Positions 1 through 7,758 of a stretch of 25,243 bases of DNA are shown one piece after another. This DNA is from Verrucomicrobiota bacterium. GTDB taxonomy: Bacteria > Verrucomicrobiota > Verrucomicrobiia > Methylacidiphilales > Verrucolacustridaceae. Each line of letters opens with the position of its first letter. Position 1 is the first letter of the stretch. Made by a program: the position numbers and the translations under genes. The notes beneath the pieces are model-generated. The model searched no databases and was not told the DNA's origin. It saw only the letters and a program-made list of their open reading frames with translations. The DNA is taken from contig RGGS01000002.1 in assembly GCA_010024525.1 (NCBI GenBank), positions 1 to 25,243 of the forward strand, read 5' to 3'.

Positions 1-77
1 TCCCCTCCACCGCCCCCATGGCGGTCTTTCCTTCATCCCAAGCCCAGAGCAGAGACCTGGCCCCCGCCCAGTATTAA
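1..77 (+). CDS. 3' end of an unidentified upstream gene (partial)
   Basis: The window opens inside what is probably the last part of an upstream plus-strand gene. The third frame stays open to a TAA at 75-77 and has the more coding-like codon pattern (more G in first positions, C/G in third positions). The first frame is also open, to a TAA at 82-84 that overlaps the next ATG as TAATG, so the true frame is uncertain. About 25 residues are visible and none form a recognisable domain. From the CcoO-like gene that follows, a cytochrome oxidase subunit is a reasonable expectation, but this is inferred from context only. Confidence 0.3.
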   Translation, partial: PSTAPMAVFPSSQAQSRDLAPAQY

Positions 78-83
78 GCGCTA

Positions 84-686
84 ATGAAACCCACACGTGC
101 CCTTGCCCTTGTCCTCTTGGCTCTGCTCTTTACCTGGGCAGGACAGCTAGCCATTGGATATATCCAGGTCGGGAAATTGGAGCCGATCCTCAACGAGGAG
201 ACGAACCTCCCCAACCCTCCGACCCCCTCCGGCTTTGCCCAGACGGGTGCTCGCGTTTTTGCCTCGGAAGGATGCATCGAGTGCCACAGTCTTTCGGTTC
301 GCGGCCCGGTCGGGTCGGCAGACCTGACCCGTGGATGGGGACCTCGCCGTTCCGTCCCCCGTGATTACCTGTTCCGTGAACCTGCCTTGATCGGTTTCTC
401 CAGAATTGGTCCCGATCTATCCGACATCGGGGAGAGAATGAAGGAGTCCAATGACCTGATGGCCCACCTTCTCAATCCCAGAAAACTCAAGCCGACTTCA
501 ACCTGCCCGCCCCACCCATGGTTGTTTGATGTAAAGCTAACCGGTCCAAGACCAGAAAATGATGCCATGACCGTAATCACCCAAGAATGGAAACAGGTGG
601 TTCCCTCTTATAAGGCCAAAGCGCTGGTGGCCTACCTACAGTCCCTGAACCTTGGCTACCCACTTCCCGAAGCCCCCTTGAAATAA
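84..686 (+). CDS. CcoO/FixO-like membrane-anchored monoheme cytochrome c
   Basis: The 200-residue protein starts with an uncleaved-looking hydrophobic anchor (residues 5-27) and carries one heme c motif, GCIECH (C64, C67, H68). The rest follows the plan of cbb3-oxidase subunit II: an RGP stretch after the heme site, RIGPDL near residue 110, NPR near 133, then a PWLF segment near 145 and a C-terminal helix. It would sit on the periplasmic face and pass electrons toward the oxidase binuclear centre. In CcoO the segment before the PWL has a Met (S-x-M-P) that ligates the heme. Here it reads STCPPHPW, with Cys141 at that position. The next cytochrome gene begins 2 nt downstream, so both belong to one operon whose start lies outside the window. 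No Shine-Dalgarno site is visible. The assignment to the CcoO-like group is good, but the exact oxidase partner is not shown. Confidence 0.8.
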   Translation: MKPTRALALVLLALLFTWAGQLAIGYIQVGKLEPILNEETNLPNPPTPSGFAQTGARVFASEGCIECHSLSVRGPVGSADLTRGWGPRRSVPRDYLFREPALIGFSRIGPDLSDIGERMKESNDLMAHLLNPRKLKPTSTCPPHPWLFDVKLTGPRPENDAMTVITQEWKQVVPSYKAKALVAYLQSLNLGYPLPEAPLK

Positions 687-688
687 CC

Positions 689-1330
689 ATGAATTCGCAC
701 GACCCCCATCATCTGACACAACCCTCTGCGGAACGGCACGCTCCGATCCCCGGTTGGCTCCTTATGCTTGGGGTGATCCTGGCCTTCTGGGCTGGTGGCT
801 ACCTATTCTTTTACAGTGGCGGGTTCCGAGGAGACGTTTTTGATCCGGGCCAGATTACTTGGGGACCGGTCAGCACCGGTCCGGTAGCCCCACCAGATCC
901 CAAGGTCATGGGAAAACGCCTCTACACTGCCAATTGCGCCCAATGCCATCAAGCCAGCGGCTTGGGACAAGCGGGTGTCTATCCTCCCTTGGCAGGCTCC
1001 GAATGGGTCACAGGCTCAAAGAATCGTCTAATTTCCATTCTTCATAAGGGCATTGCCGGCCCCATCAACGTCAAGGGTGCTCTCTATAACAACAACATGC
1101 CTGCCTGGGGTGATGGAGCCCCCGTGCCGTTAAAAGACGAACAGATAGCCGCCATTCTTACCTATATTCGCAGCGAGTGGGGTAATACTGCTGATGCTAT
1201 CGAAGTCGCCGATGTTGCCGCCAAACGTAAGGAAATTGCAGGCCGAACCTCTCCTTGGAGCGAAAAAGAGCTGTTGGCACTTCCGTCGGACCTTCCGCCT
1301 CTCCCGCCGGCTGCTGCCGCAGGGAAGTAA
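689..1330 (+). CDS. membrane-anchored monoheme cytochrome c
   Basis: A 213-residue class I cytochrome c. A polar N-terminus is followed by one transmembrane anchor (residues 22-43), a proline-rich linker, then the cytochrome domain with CAQCH (C83, C86, H87) and the axial Met in NNNMPAW (M137). The last 20 residues are Pro/Ala-rich and look disordered. The domain should face the periplasm. Beginning 2 nt after the CcoO-like gene, it is probably co-translated and is either a CcoP-like oxidase subunit reduced to one heme or an electron donor to that oxidase. CcoP proper is diheme, so the name ccoP is not used. The gene ends just before a convergent minus-strand gene. Confidence 0.82.
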   Translation: MNSHDPHHLTQPSAERHAPIPGWLLMLGVILAFWAGGYLFFYSGGFRGDVFDPGQITWGPVSTGPVAPPDPKVMGKRLYTANCAQCHQASGLGQAGVYPPLAGSEWVTGSKNRLISILHKGIAGPINVKGALYNNNMPAWGDGAPVPLKDEQIAAILTYIRSEWGNTADAIEVADVAAKRKEIAGRTSPWSEKELLALPSDLPPLPPAAAAGK

Positions 1331-1351
1331 ATAGAAGACGGAAGATGGGAT

Positions 1352-1368
1352 ATAGGGAGTTCCCCTAT
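1352..1368. terminator. short hairpin between convergent genes, possible terminator
   Basis: The 106-bp gap between the cytochrome gene and the convergent DUF2723 gene contains ATAGGG and CCCTAT separated by 5 nt. There is a further GG/CC pairing outside a 2-nt bulge. No T-run follows on either strand, so rho-independent termination is only a possibility based mainly on the position between convergent stops. Confidence 0.22.
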
Positions 1369-1436
1369 CCTCTATCTGCTAACTCCTACTTTCTATTCCT
1401 CCCGCCCGCCCCCATCTACTTTCCACCTTCAACTAA

Positions 1437-4277
1437 CTATGGCGCGGGCTTAACCAGCTTCTGGAAATCCGGCTCGGCCTGAATCTGCTGGAACATGGGT
1501 TCCGCGGCAATCTTCTCGCGCATCGGCAGTCCGCCATATTTCACCGCTTCCCCCAAAGCCCGATAGAAATCCGGGCGATTCCCCATGACCAAGCTGAATT
1601 TAGCCAGACCAAACTTAACCTCGGGATCCTCCGGTGTGATCCTCTCCAGGCGCCGCGCATACTCCATGGCTTGGGGCACCCGGCTCTGAAGGGCAAAATA
1701 ATTAACCGCATCGCGAAGAATTTCGGCGTTTGTCGGGAAAAGGGTGGAGGCTTCCGCCACCAGCTTGTCGGCCTTCTCACGATTCCCCTGCTCGGCATAT
1801 TTCCCCAGAAGCTGTTGCACGAACTGCGGCTCCTTGGGATTGGCCGTTCTCAAACCCTCCAAGGCCGCAACCTCACCTTTGAGGACGATCCGCCGTTCGC
1901 AGTTGGCCAATAACATGGCGAGCAAGCCGTTGTTGGGGTCTGCCTTCGATGCTTTGGCCAAAATATCCCGCAATTCATCAACTCGATTCTGCTGCATCAA
2001 CAAATCGGAGAAGTTGTTCAGAGTTTCAGTATTCCCCGGCCATAGCTCCAAGGCCTGACGGTAGGCTTGTTCGGCGGCCTCCGGCATCTTTCTCCATTTA
2101 TAAATGTTTCCCCCCGTGTTGCGGAGCTTGGAAAAAGAGCGTTGGGCATCGATATCATCTTCAAAACCCGGATCAGCCTTGAGGTGATCAATGTATTCCC
2201 TCCAATAGTTCATGTCAGAAGCCACTTGCTCAGGAGTCAGGACCGGGACGGGATCTCTCTTAATTTCGTAGCAAAGGCCATGAGGAACGGCGTTGGGGTA
2301 CGACCACTCCATCGGGAAGCTCTCCTCCACAAAGAAGTGCCGCTGATCCTTGTTTCTTTGCCAAATCCACTCCCCCACCATGGAGTTTAGGACCGTGGGA
2401 TCTGAATTTGGATCCGGGGCCCCTGGTTCACGTTGCCGCCGCTCGATCGCCGCCTGGTAAATTGCCATGATATCCTCTTGGCGGGGTAGCACCAAGGGCG
2501 CCTTCGGATAGTGCTTGTCGCGGCCAAGCCACTTATCCACCCACCCTCTCGGGGCGGGTCTTTCGGTGGAGTAATGGTTGCGTATGTACTGATTATAAAA
2601 AGCATCCGCCAGGGCGTTCTGGGTGATGATGTAGAGGTCTCGGCGATCAAAGTTTTTGTCCCGTTTGAATTTTTTGGGCTCAAAACTCTCAGAAAGAATC
2701 ATATAGGTGGGCACAAAACGACCCGGGTCGGTTCCCCCGTAGACAAAACTGTCCTTGGGAAGGTCCGCCAACATGTCGCGACCGTACATCCAGCCGAACC
2801 AATGGTTTCTCTGGCTACAGAAGGTCAGGTTTTGCCGGAAGCTAAACGCGCTCAGTAATAGAGCCAACAGGGCCGAGGCGCCCACGGCCACCGAGATACT
2901 TTTTAACCAACGGTCGATGACCAAACCCGAACCAAATCCCGCCAATAGGACAAAGAAAGCATGAGAATAGCCGAGATACGGCATCTCCAGCAGCCAAGCC
3001 GCTTCATCTGCACCTGCCTGGTCGAAGGCTGGTTGAAGAAATCCGGCCAAAAGGAAGCCAATCGCGCCAATCTGAATCCATGATCTCACCGGAGGCGGCA
3101 AGCCCCCCAGAAACGCCACGGCGGCCACCAAGGCGAGGATCGAAATCGGCGTGAAGTTCGCCACAATCTTTCGCCAATACAGTTGGGCGAATTTGCCTAA
3201 TGTCTCCCGGAAGGAAGGCGGCTTCGGCGCTCCCGGCGGAGGTTCTGGGGGATTTAAGAGCTCTTGCGGGGCTGCTCCCATGGCACGCCCAACGGTTTTA
3301 AGAAGTTGGTCCGATAGTTTGCCGGAGTACTGGCTGCGATTGATGGCATAGAAGAAGCCCTCTTTCGTGCTGGTAAAGCCCCAGTTCATCGGGGGATTCG
3401 TCGAGGAGGCCATCGGCATGTAGGCGTAGGGAGAAAGTCCGATGGCCACTCCGGCCAAAACCAAGAGCCCCGTCCGCCAATTCGGCAGGCTTCGTTTCAC
3501 CAACATCCAGACGACCAGGGCCACCCCAACACACCACAGAAACCGGATCGAGGAATGCCACGTCGGTTGGTCTCCTGAAATGCTCCCGAAACCCCAATAG
3601 ACCAGGGCCGCGGCCACGCAGAGATAAAGCAATCCCTCGGCCAACAGATCCCTTCTGCGCAGCACCATGATCATGACCGGCAGGGGCGAGAGGGAGATCA
3701 TCAGATGGTGATCACTCATCCCGAGGGCAAAAAAGAAAGCCGACCATGCCAGCCCGTTGGTCCATTCAGGAGCCCGCAGCCAGCGATAAAGGACCCAGAC
3801 GTAAAGCATCACACAGAGAGAGTGCAGTCCGTAGACCTCCGCGATGACCGCTTGGGACCACATGGAGACACTCAAGGCCAAGGCAATAGCCCAGCCCGTG
3901 CCTAGGATTTGAGCCACAAGATCCCGTACTCCGGCCCAACGAAGGGAGTTGGATAAAATTAGTGCGACCAAGCCGATGGCGATGGCCGTGCAGAATCCGG
4001 AGAAAAGATTCACTTCCCATGCCCCGTTTCCGATCGGGAATAAGGTGAAGAGATGGGAGAAAATCGTCCAAAGCGGATATCCGGTGGGATGTGGAACCCC
4101 TACATGGACCGAAGCCGTCAGAAACTCCCCAGAGTCCAAGAGCCCGACGTTGGGCTGGGTGGTAAGAAAATAAACGACCTGGGAAACCAGCCAGGCAACT
4201 CCGGCGGCGATCCAATCCTTACGATCAAAAGGCCAAGTCCAACGCAGGGGTGCCGGGGTGGATGACGTCTGGTTCAT
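1437..4277 (-). CDS. DUF2723/GT117 (TMEM260-like) GT-C membrane protein with C-terminal TPR repeats
   Basis: The protein has 946 residues. The N-terminal half (about 20-480) is multi-pass and carries the DUF2723 signature in its first extracytoplasmic loop: LLDSGEFLTAS (D48, E51) then GVPHPTGYPLW (residues 60-70). The acidic pair is the expected GT-C catalytic/donor site. Family knowledge: human TMEM260, a DUF2723 protein in CAZy GT117, is a protein O-mannosyltransferase; bacterial members are mostly uncharacterised. A soluble part (about 500-700, with GGTDPGRF near 514) is followed by four or five TPR-like repeats from about 713 to 915, probably periplasmic, which could hold the acceptor. 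The start ATG overlaps the stop of the mannose-synthase-like gene as ATGA and has a GGAGG site 8 nt upstream. A polyprenyl-P-sugar-dependent glycosyltransferase is inferred; sugar and acceptor are not shown. Confidence 0.85.
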   Translation of the reverse strand: MNQTSSTPAPLRWTWPFDRKDWIAAGVAWLVSQVVYFLTTQPNVGLLDSGEFLTASVHVGVPHPTGYPLWTIFSHLFTLFPIGNGAWEVNLFSGFCTAIAIGLVALILSNSLRWAGVRDLVAQILGTGWAIALALSVSMWSQAVIAEVYGLHSLCVMLYVWVLYRWLRAPEWTNGLAWSAFFFALGMSDHHLMISLSPLPVMIMVLRRRDLLAEGLLYLCVAAALVYWGFGSISGDQPTWHSSIRFLWCVGVALVVWMLVKRSLPNWRTGLLVLAGVAIGLSPYAYMPMASSTNPPMNWGFTSTKEGFFYAINRSQYSGKLSDQLLKTVGRAMGAAPQELLNPPEPPPGAPKPPSFRETLGKFAQLYWRKIVANFTPISILALVAAVAFLGGLPPPVRSWIQIGAIGFLLAGFLQPAFDQAGADEAAWLLEMPYLGYSHAFFVLLAGFGSGLVIDRWLKSISVAVGASALLALLLSAFSFRQNLTFCSQRNHWFGWMYGRDMLADLPKDSFVYGGTDPGRFVPTYMILSESFEPKKFKRDKNFDRRDLYIITQNALADAFYNQYIRNHYSTERPAPRGWVDKWLGRDKHYPKAPLVLPRQEDIMAIYQAAIERRQREPGAPDPNSDPTVLNSMVGEWIWQRNKDQRHFFVEESFPMEWSYPNAVPHGLCYEIKRDPVPVLTPEQVASDMNYWREYIDHLKADPGFEDDIDAQRSFSKLRNTGGNIYKWRKMPEAAEQAYRQALELWPGNTETLNNFSDLLMQQNRVDELRDILAKASKADPNNGLLAMLLANCERRIVLKGEVAALEGLRTANPKEPQFVQQLLGKYAEQGNREKADKLVAEASTLFPTNAEILRDAVNYFALQSRVPQAMEYARRLERITPEDPEVKFGLAKFSLVMGNRPDFYRALGEAVKYGGLPMREKIAAEPMFQQIQAEPDFQKLVKPAP

Positions 4278-5044
4278 GGGAAAATCCTCCGCACGGCCAG
4301 CTGAAACACCCTCTTGGCCGCCTCCAGGGCGATATGGGTCGACATCTTGGAATTTCCCTCCCGGCGCTCGGTAAAGACAATCGGCACTTCCTGAAGCTTA
4401 AATCCGCCCTGGCATGCGAAAAAATGCAGTTCGACTTGAAAACCGTACCCTTGCGCCGTGAACAGATCCCAGTTCAAACCCTCCAAAACTCTACGACGGA
4501 TGGCCTTAAAGCCGCTGGTCGGATCTGACATGGACAGGCCGGTCAAAAGCCGTGCATACCATCCGCCAAAACTGCTTAACCAAAGGCGGGATTGAGGCCA
4601 ATTCAACACCCTCACCCCATTCACATAGCGCGAGCCTACCGCGATATCTGCCCCCTCCGACAAAGCTTGGAGCAATATCGGCACATCTGCGGGATTATGG
4701 GATAGGTCTGCATCCATCTCGACCACCGCATCGTAACTCCGCCGGAGTGCCCATTGGAATCCCTCTTTGTAAGCCGAACCTAACCCCGCCTTGCCGGGCC
4801 TCTCCAAAAGATGGACCTTTTTTGCAAATCCAGGCACCTGTTTTACCCGTGCCGCGGTTTCATCGGGTGAGTTATCATCGACCACCAGGATGTCTGCCAT
4901 GGGAACCTTGGCTTGGATCTCCTGAAGTGTTTTGAGAATCATGCCCGCTTCGTTATAAGTTGGTACAATAATGAGGAAGGTTTGAATGGGGCCAATCTCT
5001 TTGCCGCTGGAACAAGAGCTACCGACTCCCTCCATGGCCTTCAT
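4274..5044 (-). CDS. polyprenyl-phosphate mannose synthase-like GT2 (DPM1 family)
   Basis: This is a soluble GT2 enzyme of the dolichol-phosphate-mannose synthase type, expected to move a sugar from a GDP- or other NDP-donor to undecaprenyl phosphate on the cytoplasmic face. Visible motifs, numbered from the start chosen here, are IIVPTYNE (residues 25-32), VVDDNSPD, VVEMDADLSH with the metal-binding DAD at 111-113, DPTSGFKAIRR and EVPIVFTERREGNSKMS. There is no C-terminal transmembrane pair. I prefer the ATG at 5044, which overlaps the aminotransferase stop as ATGA, over the one at 5065, which would give a 25-nt overlap. About 22 residues precede the first GT2 strand, longer than usual. Its own stop overlaps the DUF2723 start, so donor synthase and putative transferase are translationally coupled. 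Mannose is the family default and is not proven here. Confidence 0.88.
   Translation of the reverse strand: MKAMEGVGSSCSSGKEIGPIQTFLIIVPTYNEAGMILKTLQEIQAKVPMADILVVDDNSPDETAARVKQVPGFAKKVHLLERPGKAGLGSAYKEGFQWALRRSYDAVVEMDADLSHNPADVPILLQALSEGADIAVGSRYVNGVRVLNWPQSRLWLSSFGGWYARLLTGLSMSDPTSGFKAIRRRVLEGLNWDLFTAQGYGFQVELHFFACQGGFKLQEVPIVFTERREGNSKMSTHIALEAAKRVFQLAVRRIFP
4286..4290 (-). promoter_or_regulatory. Shine-Dalgarno site for the DUF2723 gene
   Basis: On the minus strand GGAGG lies 8 nt before the ATG at 4277, inside the last codons of the preceding gene. It is one of few clear ribosome binding sites in the window and supports this start despite the 4-nt overlap. Confidence 0.6.
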
Positions 5045-6186
5045 CGTTGGGACGGAAGCTGACAATGCAATGGCAATGCCAGCGTTTCTTTACAAAAAGT
5101 TTCCGCACTCAAGAAGTTCCCGCCTTTGCTTTGGGCAAAACATTCCTGTTGGTGCATGGCGCGGGGATAATAAACCTCAGTCTGGATGCCATCCTGAGCC
5201 AGTCTTTCCCTGGTTTCTTCCCTCTTGCCCGGACCCGTGACTCGGATCACAAATTGATTCCAGGTGTGCTCACCAACCCCCTTCTGGCAGGCGTAGGGCA
5301 AAAGGACAGCGCCGGGGGTGGCTTGGGCCAAAGTATGGCGCTCCCCTTCACAAACACATTGATCCACAGGAAAAGTTGCCCTCCATTTTGACTGAAGTTC
5401 TTCGACGAGCCTGGCGGCCGCGGTCCTTCTTTTCTGCAACGCCTCGTGAAGGTGGCGTAACTTCACCCGTAAAAAAGCAGCTTGGATTTCGTGCAGCCGA
5501 AAGTTTCCGCCTACCAACTCATGAAAATATTTCTGCTTGGCCCCATGCACCCGAAGTTTTCTGATTTTTTCTGCAAGAGACGAGTCCCGAGTGGTGACCA
5601 ACCCCCCCTCTCCCAAGGTCCCGAGATTTTTGGACGGAAAAAAAGAGAAAGTACCCAAGGTTCCCATGGTGCCTGCCTGGCGCCCCTTGTCTTTGGCCCC
5701 TAAGGCCTGCGCCACGTCCTCAATCACCGGGATCCCGTGTTTTGTCGCGGCCTTCAAAATTGGATCCATGTCGGCACACTGCCCAAAGAGATGAACCGCG
5801 ATAATTGCCTTGGTCTTCGGCCCGATCTTGGCCACAACTTGGTCCGCCCGTAGGTTGTAACAGCACTCTGCACTATCCACAAAAACCGGCTTGGCGCCCA
5901 GACGGGCCACCGCCCCCGCAGTGGCAAAAAATGTGTAGGTGGGGCAAATCACCTCATCTCCCGGCCCCACCCCCACCGCCTGCAAGGCCAAGAGCAAGGC
6001 ATCAGAGCCATTGGAGACCCCAATGGCGTGTTGTGCCCCAATCCAAGTCGCAATCTCCCGTTCAAAAGCCTCCACTTCAGGTCCAAGCACAAAGCGACCA
6101 CTATCCAGAACCCGTTCAAAGGCCGCCAACAACTCCCCACGGTAGGGAGCATGCTCAGCCACCAAGTCGAGCATCGGAACCTTCAT
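5041..6186 (-). CDS. DegT/DnrJ/EryC1/StrS family PLP-dependent sugar aminotransferase
   Basis: Family members transaminate keto-sugar nucleotides, with some relatives acting as dehydratases. Numbered from the ATG at 6186, the protein begins MKVPMLDL, typical of the family. It then shows SNGSDAL (PLP phosphate contact), CPTYTFFATAGAV, EDVAQALGA (D157, which pairs with the PLP ring nitrogen), SFFPSKNLG (K186, the Schiff-base lysine) and GGNFRLHEIQAA. The start at 6186 is favoured over 6216 by this N-terminus and by a GAGGG a few bases upstream. The C-terminus stops at LPLHCQLPSQR, earlier than the usual LPIYPEL... helix by perhaps 20 residues. It leads an operon with the mannose-synthase-like and DUF2723 genes, so its product may be the sugar they handle. 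The substrate cannot be read from sequence. Confidence 0.87.
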   Translation of the reverse strand: MKVPMLDLVAEHAPYRGELLAAFERVLDSGRFVLGPEVEAFEREIATWIGAQHAIGVSNGSDALLLALQAVGVGPGDEVICPTYTFFATAGAVARLGAKPVFVDSAECCYNLRADQVVAKIGPKTKAIIAVHLFGQCADMDPILKAATKHGIPVIEDVAQALGAKDKGRQAGTMGTLGTFSFFPSKNLGTLGEGGLVTTRDSSLAEKIRKLRVHGAKQKYFHELVGGNFRLHEIQAAFLRVKLRHLHEALQKRRTAAARLVEELQSKWRATFPVDQCVCEGERHTLAQATPGAVLLPYACQKGVGEHTWNQFVIRVTGPGKREETRERLAQDGIQTEVYYPRAMHQQECFAQSKGGNFLSAETFCKETLALPLHCQLPSQR

Positions 6187-6243
6187 AAGTCCCTCACTGT
6201 AGGCAAGAAGCCCCAAGACTAAACCTCAAAAAGATCACTTCCA

Positions 6244-6256
6244 GAGGGTTGCCCTC
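6244..6256. repeat. GAGGG-ttg-CCCTC inverted repeat between divergent genes
   Basis: A perfect 5-bp inverted repeat with a 3-nt centre lies in the 96-bp region separating the aminotransferase operon from murA, 26 nt before the murA ATG. It could be an operator or a small hairpin in the murA leader. No convincing -35/-10 pair was found beside it. Confidence 0.25.
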
Positions 6257-6282
6257 ATTCCCTGTTCGGGGCAGTTTAGGGC

Positions 6283-7587
6283 ATGCAGAGCGCTAACGGT
6301 TCAAAGTTTCTAGTCCATGGAGGAAACCCGATTCAGGGGAAAATCGAACCCCAGGGAAACAAGAACGAGGCCATGCCCCTGATGGCAGCAGCCTGCCTGA
6401 CCGAGCAACCCATCATCCTACAAAATATTCCCCAAATTGAGGATGTCCGACTGATGGAAGAAATCCTCCATGATCTGGGTTTGACCGCGAAGGAATCAGA
6501 GGTTGCCCAAGTCCGGCGTACCCTAACGCTTCAAGCCAAGGCCAAACCTAAGTCTACCATCCATCCGGAACTGGGGTCACGCTTGCGTGGCTCCGTCACT
6601 CTAGCCGGCCCGTTGCTTGCCAGAACGGGGGAAGTCACCCTGCCCCGCCCTGGGGGCGACCGGATCGGCCGTAGGCGGCTGGATACTCATCTGCAAATTT
6701 TTTCCGCTTTAGGAGCCCAGATCAACGACATCCGGGACGGAATCCAAATCAAAGCAAAAAAACTGAAAGGGGCCGACATCCTGTTGGACGAAGCCTCCGT
6801 CACCGCCACGGAAAACGGGCTCTGTGCTGCGGTTTTAGCCGATGGGGTGACGGTCCTGCATAATGCCGCCAGCGAGCCCCACGTTCAGGCCCTTGGCAAT
6901 CTGCTGAACGCCATGGGTGCCAGAATCTCCGGCATCGGCACCAACACCCTCACCATCGAGGGGGTAAAGACCCTGGAGGGAGCCAACCACCGCATCAGTG
7001 CCGATTACCTCGAAGCGGGATCTTTGCTGGCTTTGGCGGCCGTCACTGGCGGAGAACTGGTGATTCAAAATACTGCCCCGCAAAACATGCGAATGATCCT
7101 GCAGACCTTTGGCCGGTTGGGCATCCGAACGGAAATCAAGGGACAAGATATTCTCGTTCCCAAAGGACAGTCGCTCGAAGTTGAAAAAGAATTCGGTGGG
7201 GCGGTTCCCCATATCGCCGATGCCCCATGGCCCGGGTTCCCAGCCGATATGACTTCCGTAGCCTTGGTTACGGCCACTCAATGCCAGGGCACCGTTCTAA
7301 TTCACGAAAAGCTTTTTGAATCCCGGCTCTTTTTTGTCGACGGGCTTTTGGAAATGGGGGCGCGGATTATCTTATGCGACCCACACCGTGCCGTAGTCCT
7401 CGGATCCGACAAATTGCGCGGAGCGAGACTGGCCAGTCCTGATATCCGCGCAGGCATGGCCCTGCTCATCGCCGCACTTTGTGCCGACGGTGAATCAGAA
7501 ATACGAAATATCAACCAGATCGATCGAGGCTTTAGTTGTATCGAACATCGCTTACGTTCCTTGGGCGCCAAGATCGAGCGGGTCTAA
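6283..7587 (+). CDS. murA: UDP-N-acetylglucosamine 1-carboxyvinyltransferase, MurA type with Asp in place of the active-site Cys
   Basis: MurA transfers enolpyruvate from PEP to UDP-GlcNAc, the first committed step of peptidoglycan synthesis, in the cytoplasm. The 434-residue protein keeps the family landmarks: GNKNEAMPLM with K27 and N28 (the K22/N23 pair of E. coli), the flexible loop PGGDRIGRRRLDTH, FPADM with D322 (E. coli D305) and SPDIRAGMA with R389 (E. coli R397). The loop residue matching E. coli Cys115 is Asp126. Asp at this site is known to be active and insensitive to fosfomycin, as in mycobacteria and chlamydiae. The gene is monocistronic here and divergent from the aminotransferase operon. 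A TTTAGGGC precedes the ATG too closely for a standard ribosome binding site. Whether another murA exists elsewhere is unknown, so this could be the alternative paralogue. Confidence 0.88.
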   Translation: MQSANGSKFLVHGGNPIQGKIEPQGNKNEAMPLMAAACLTEQPIILQNIPQIEDVRLMEEILHDLGLTAKESEVAQVRRTLTLQAKAKPKSTIHPELGSRLRGSVTLAGPLLARTGEVTLPRPGGDRIGRRRLDTHLQIFSALGAQINDIRDGIQIKAKKLKGADILLDEASVTATENGLCAAVLADGVTVLHNAASEPHVQALGNLLNAMGARISGIGTNTLTIEGVKTLEGANHRISADYLEAGSLLALAAVTGGELVIQNTAPQNMRMILQTFGRLGIRTEIKGQDILVPKGQSLEVEKEFGGAVPHIADAPWPGFPADMTSVALVTATQCQGTVLIHEKLFESRLFFVDGLLEMGARIILCDPHRAVVLGSDKLRGARLASPDIRAGMALLIAALCADGESEIRNINQIDRGFSCIEHRLRSLGAKIERV

Positions 7588-7650
7588 ACCAAACTAAAGG
7601 ATCCAGATTCCTTGGATGGCTTGGCTTTCCATGCCTCCGCCCTTGATGAT

Positions 7651-7674
7651 TTGGTTCCGTGCGAACAGAACCAA
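7651..7674. terminator. TTGGTTC/GAACCAA hairpin between convergent genes
   Basis: A perfect 7-bp inverted repeat with a 10-nt loop lies in the 171-bp gap between the murA stop and the stop of the convergent fusion gene. No T-run follows on either side, so a terminator role rests on symmetry and location only. Confidence 0.28.
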
Positions 7675-7758
7675 GGTCATTCCGATCTAACTATTACTTT
7701 CCCCGCCGTTATGGCCGACCGATTGCTACTGCCCGAGCGATGCAGCCAGCCACTGGAG

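Noticed and set aside
3766..4215. 149-codon minus-strand frame inside the DUF2723 gene
   Set aside because: It overlaps the well-supported DUF2723 signature in another frame, has no domain, and behaves as a shadow of high-GC coding sequence. The same applies to other long frames at 9246-9683, 11253-11690, 21926-22492, 22219-22791 and 22773-23282.
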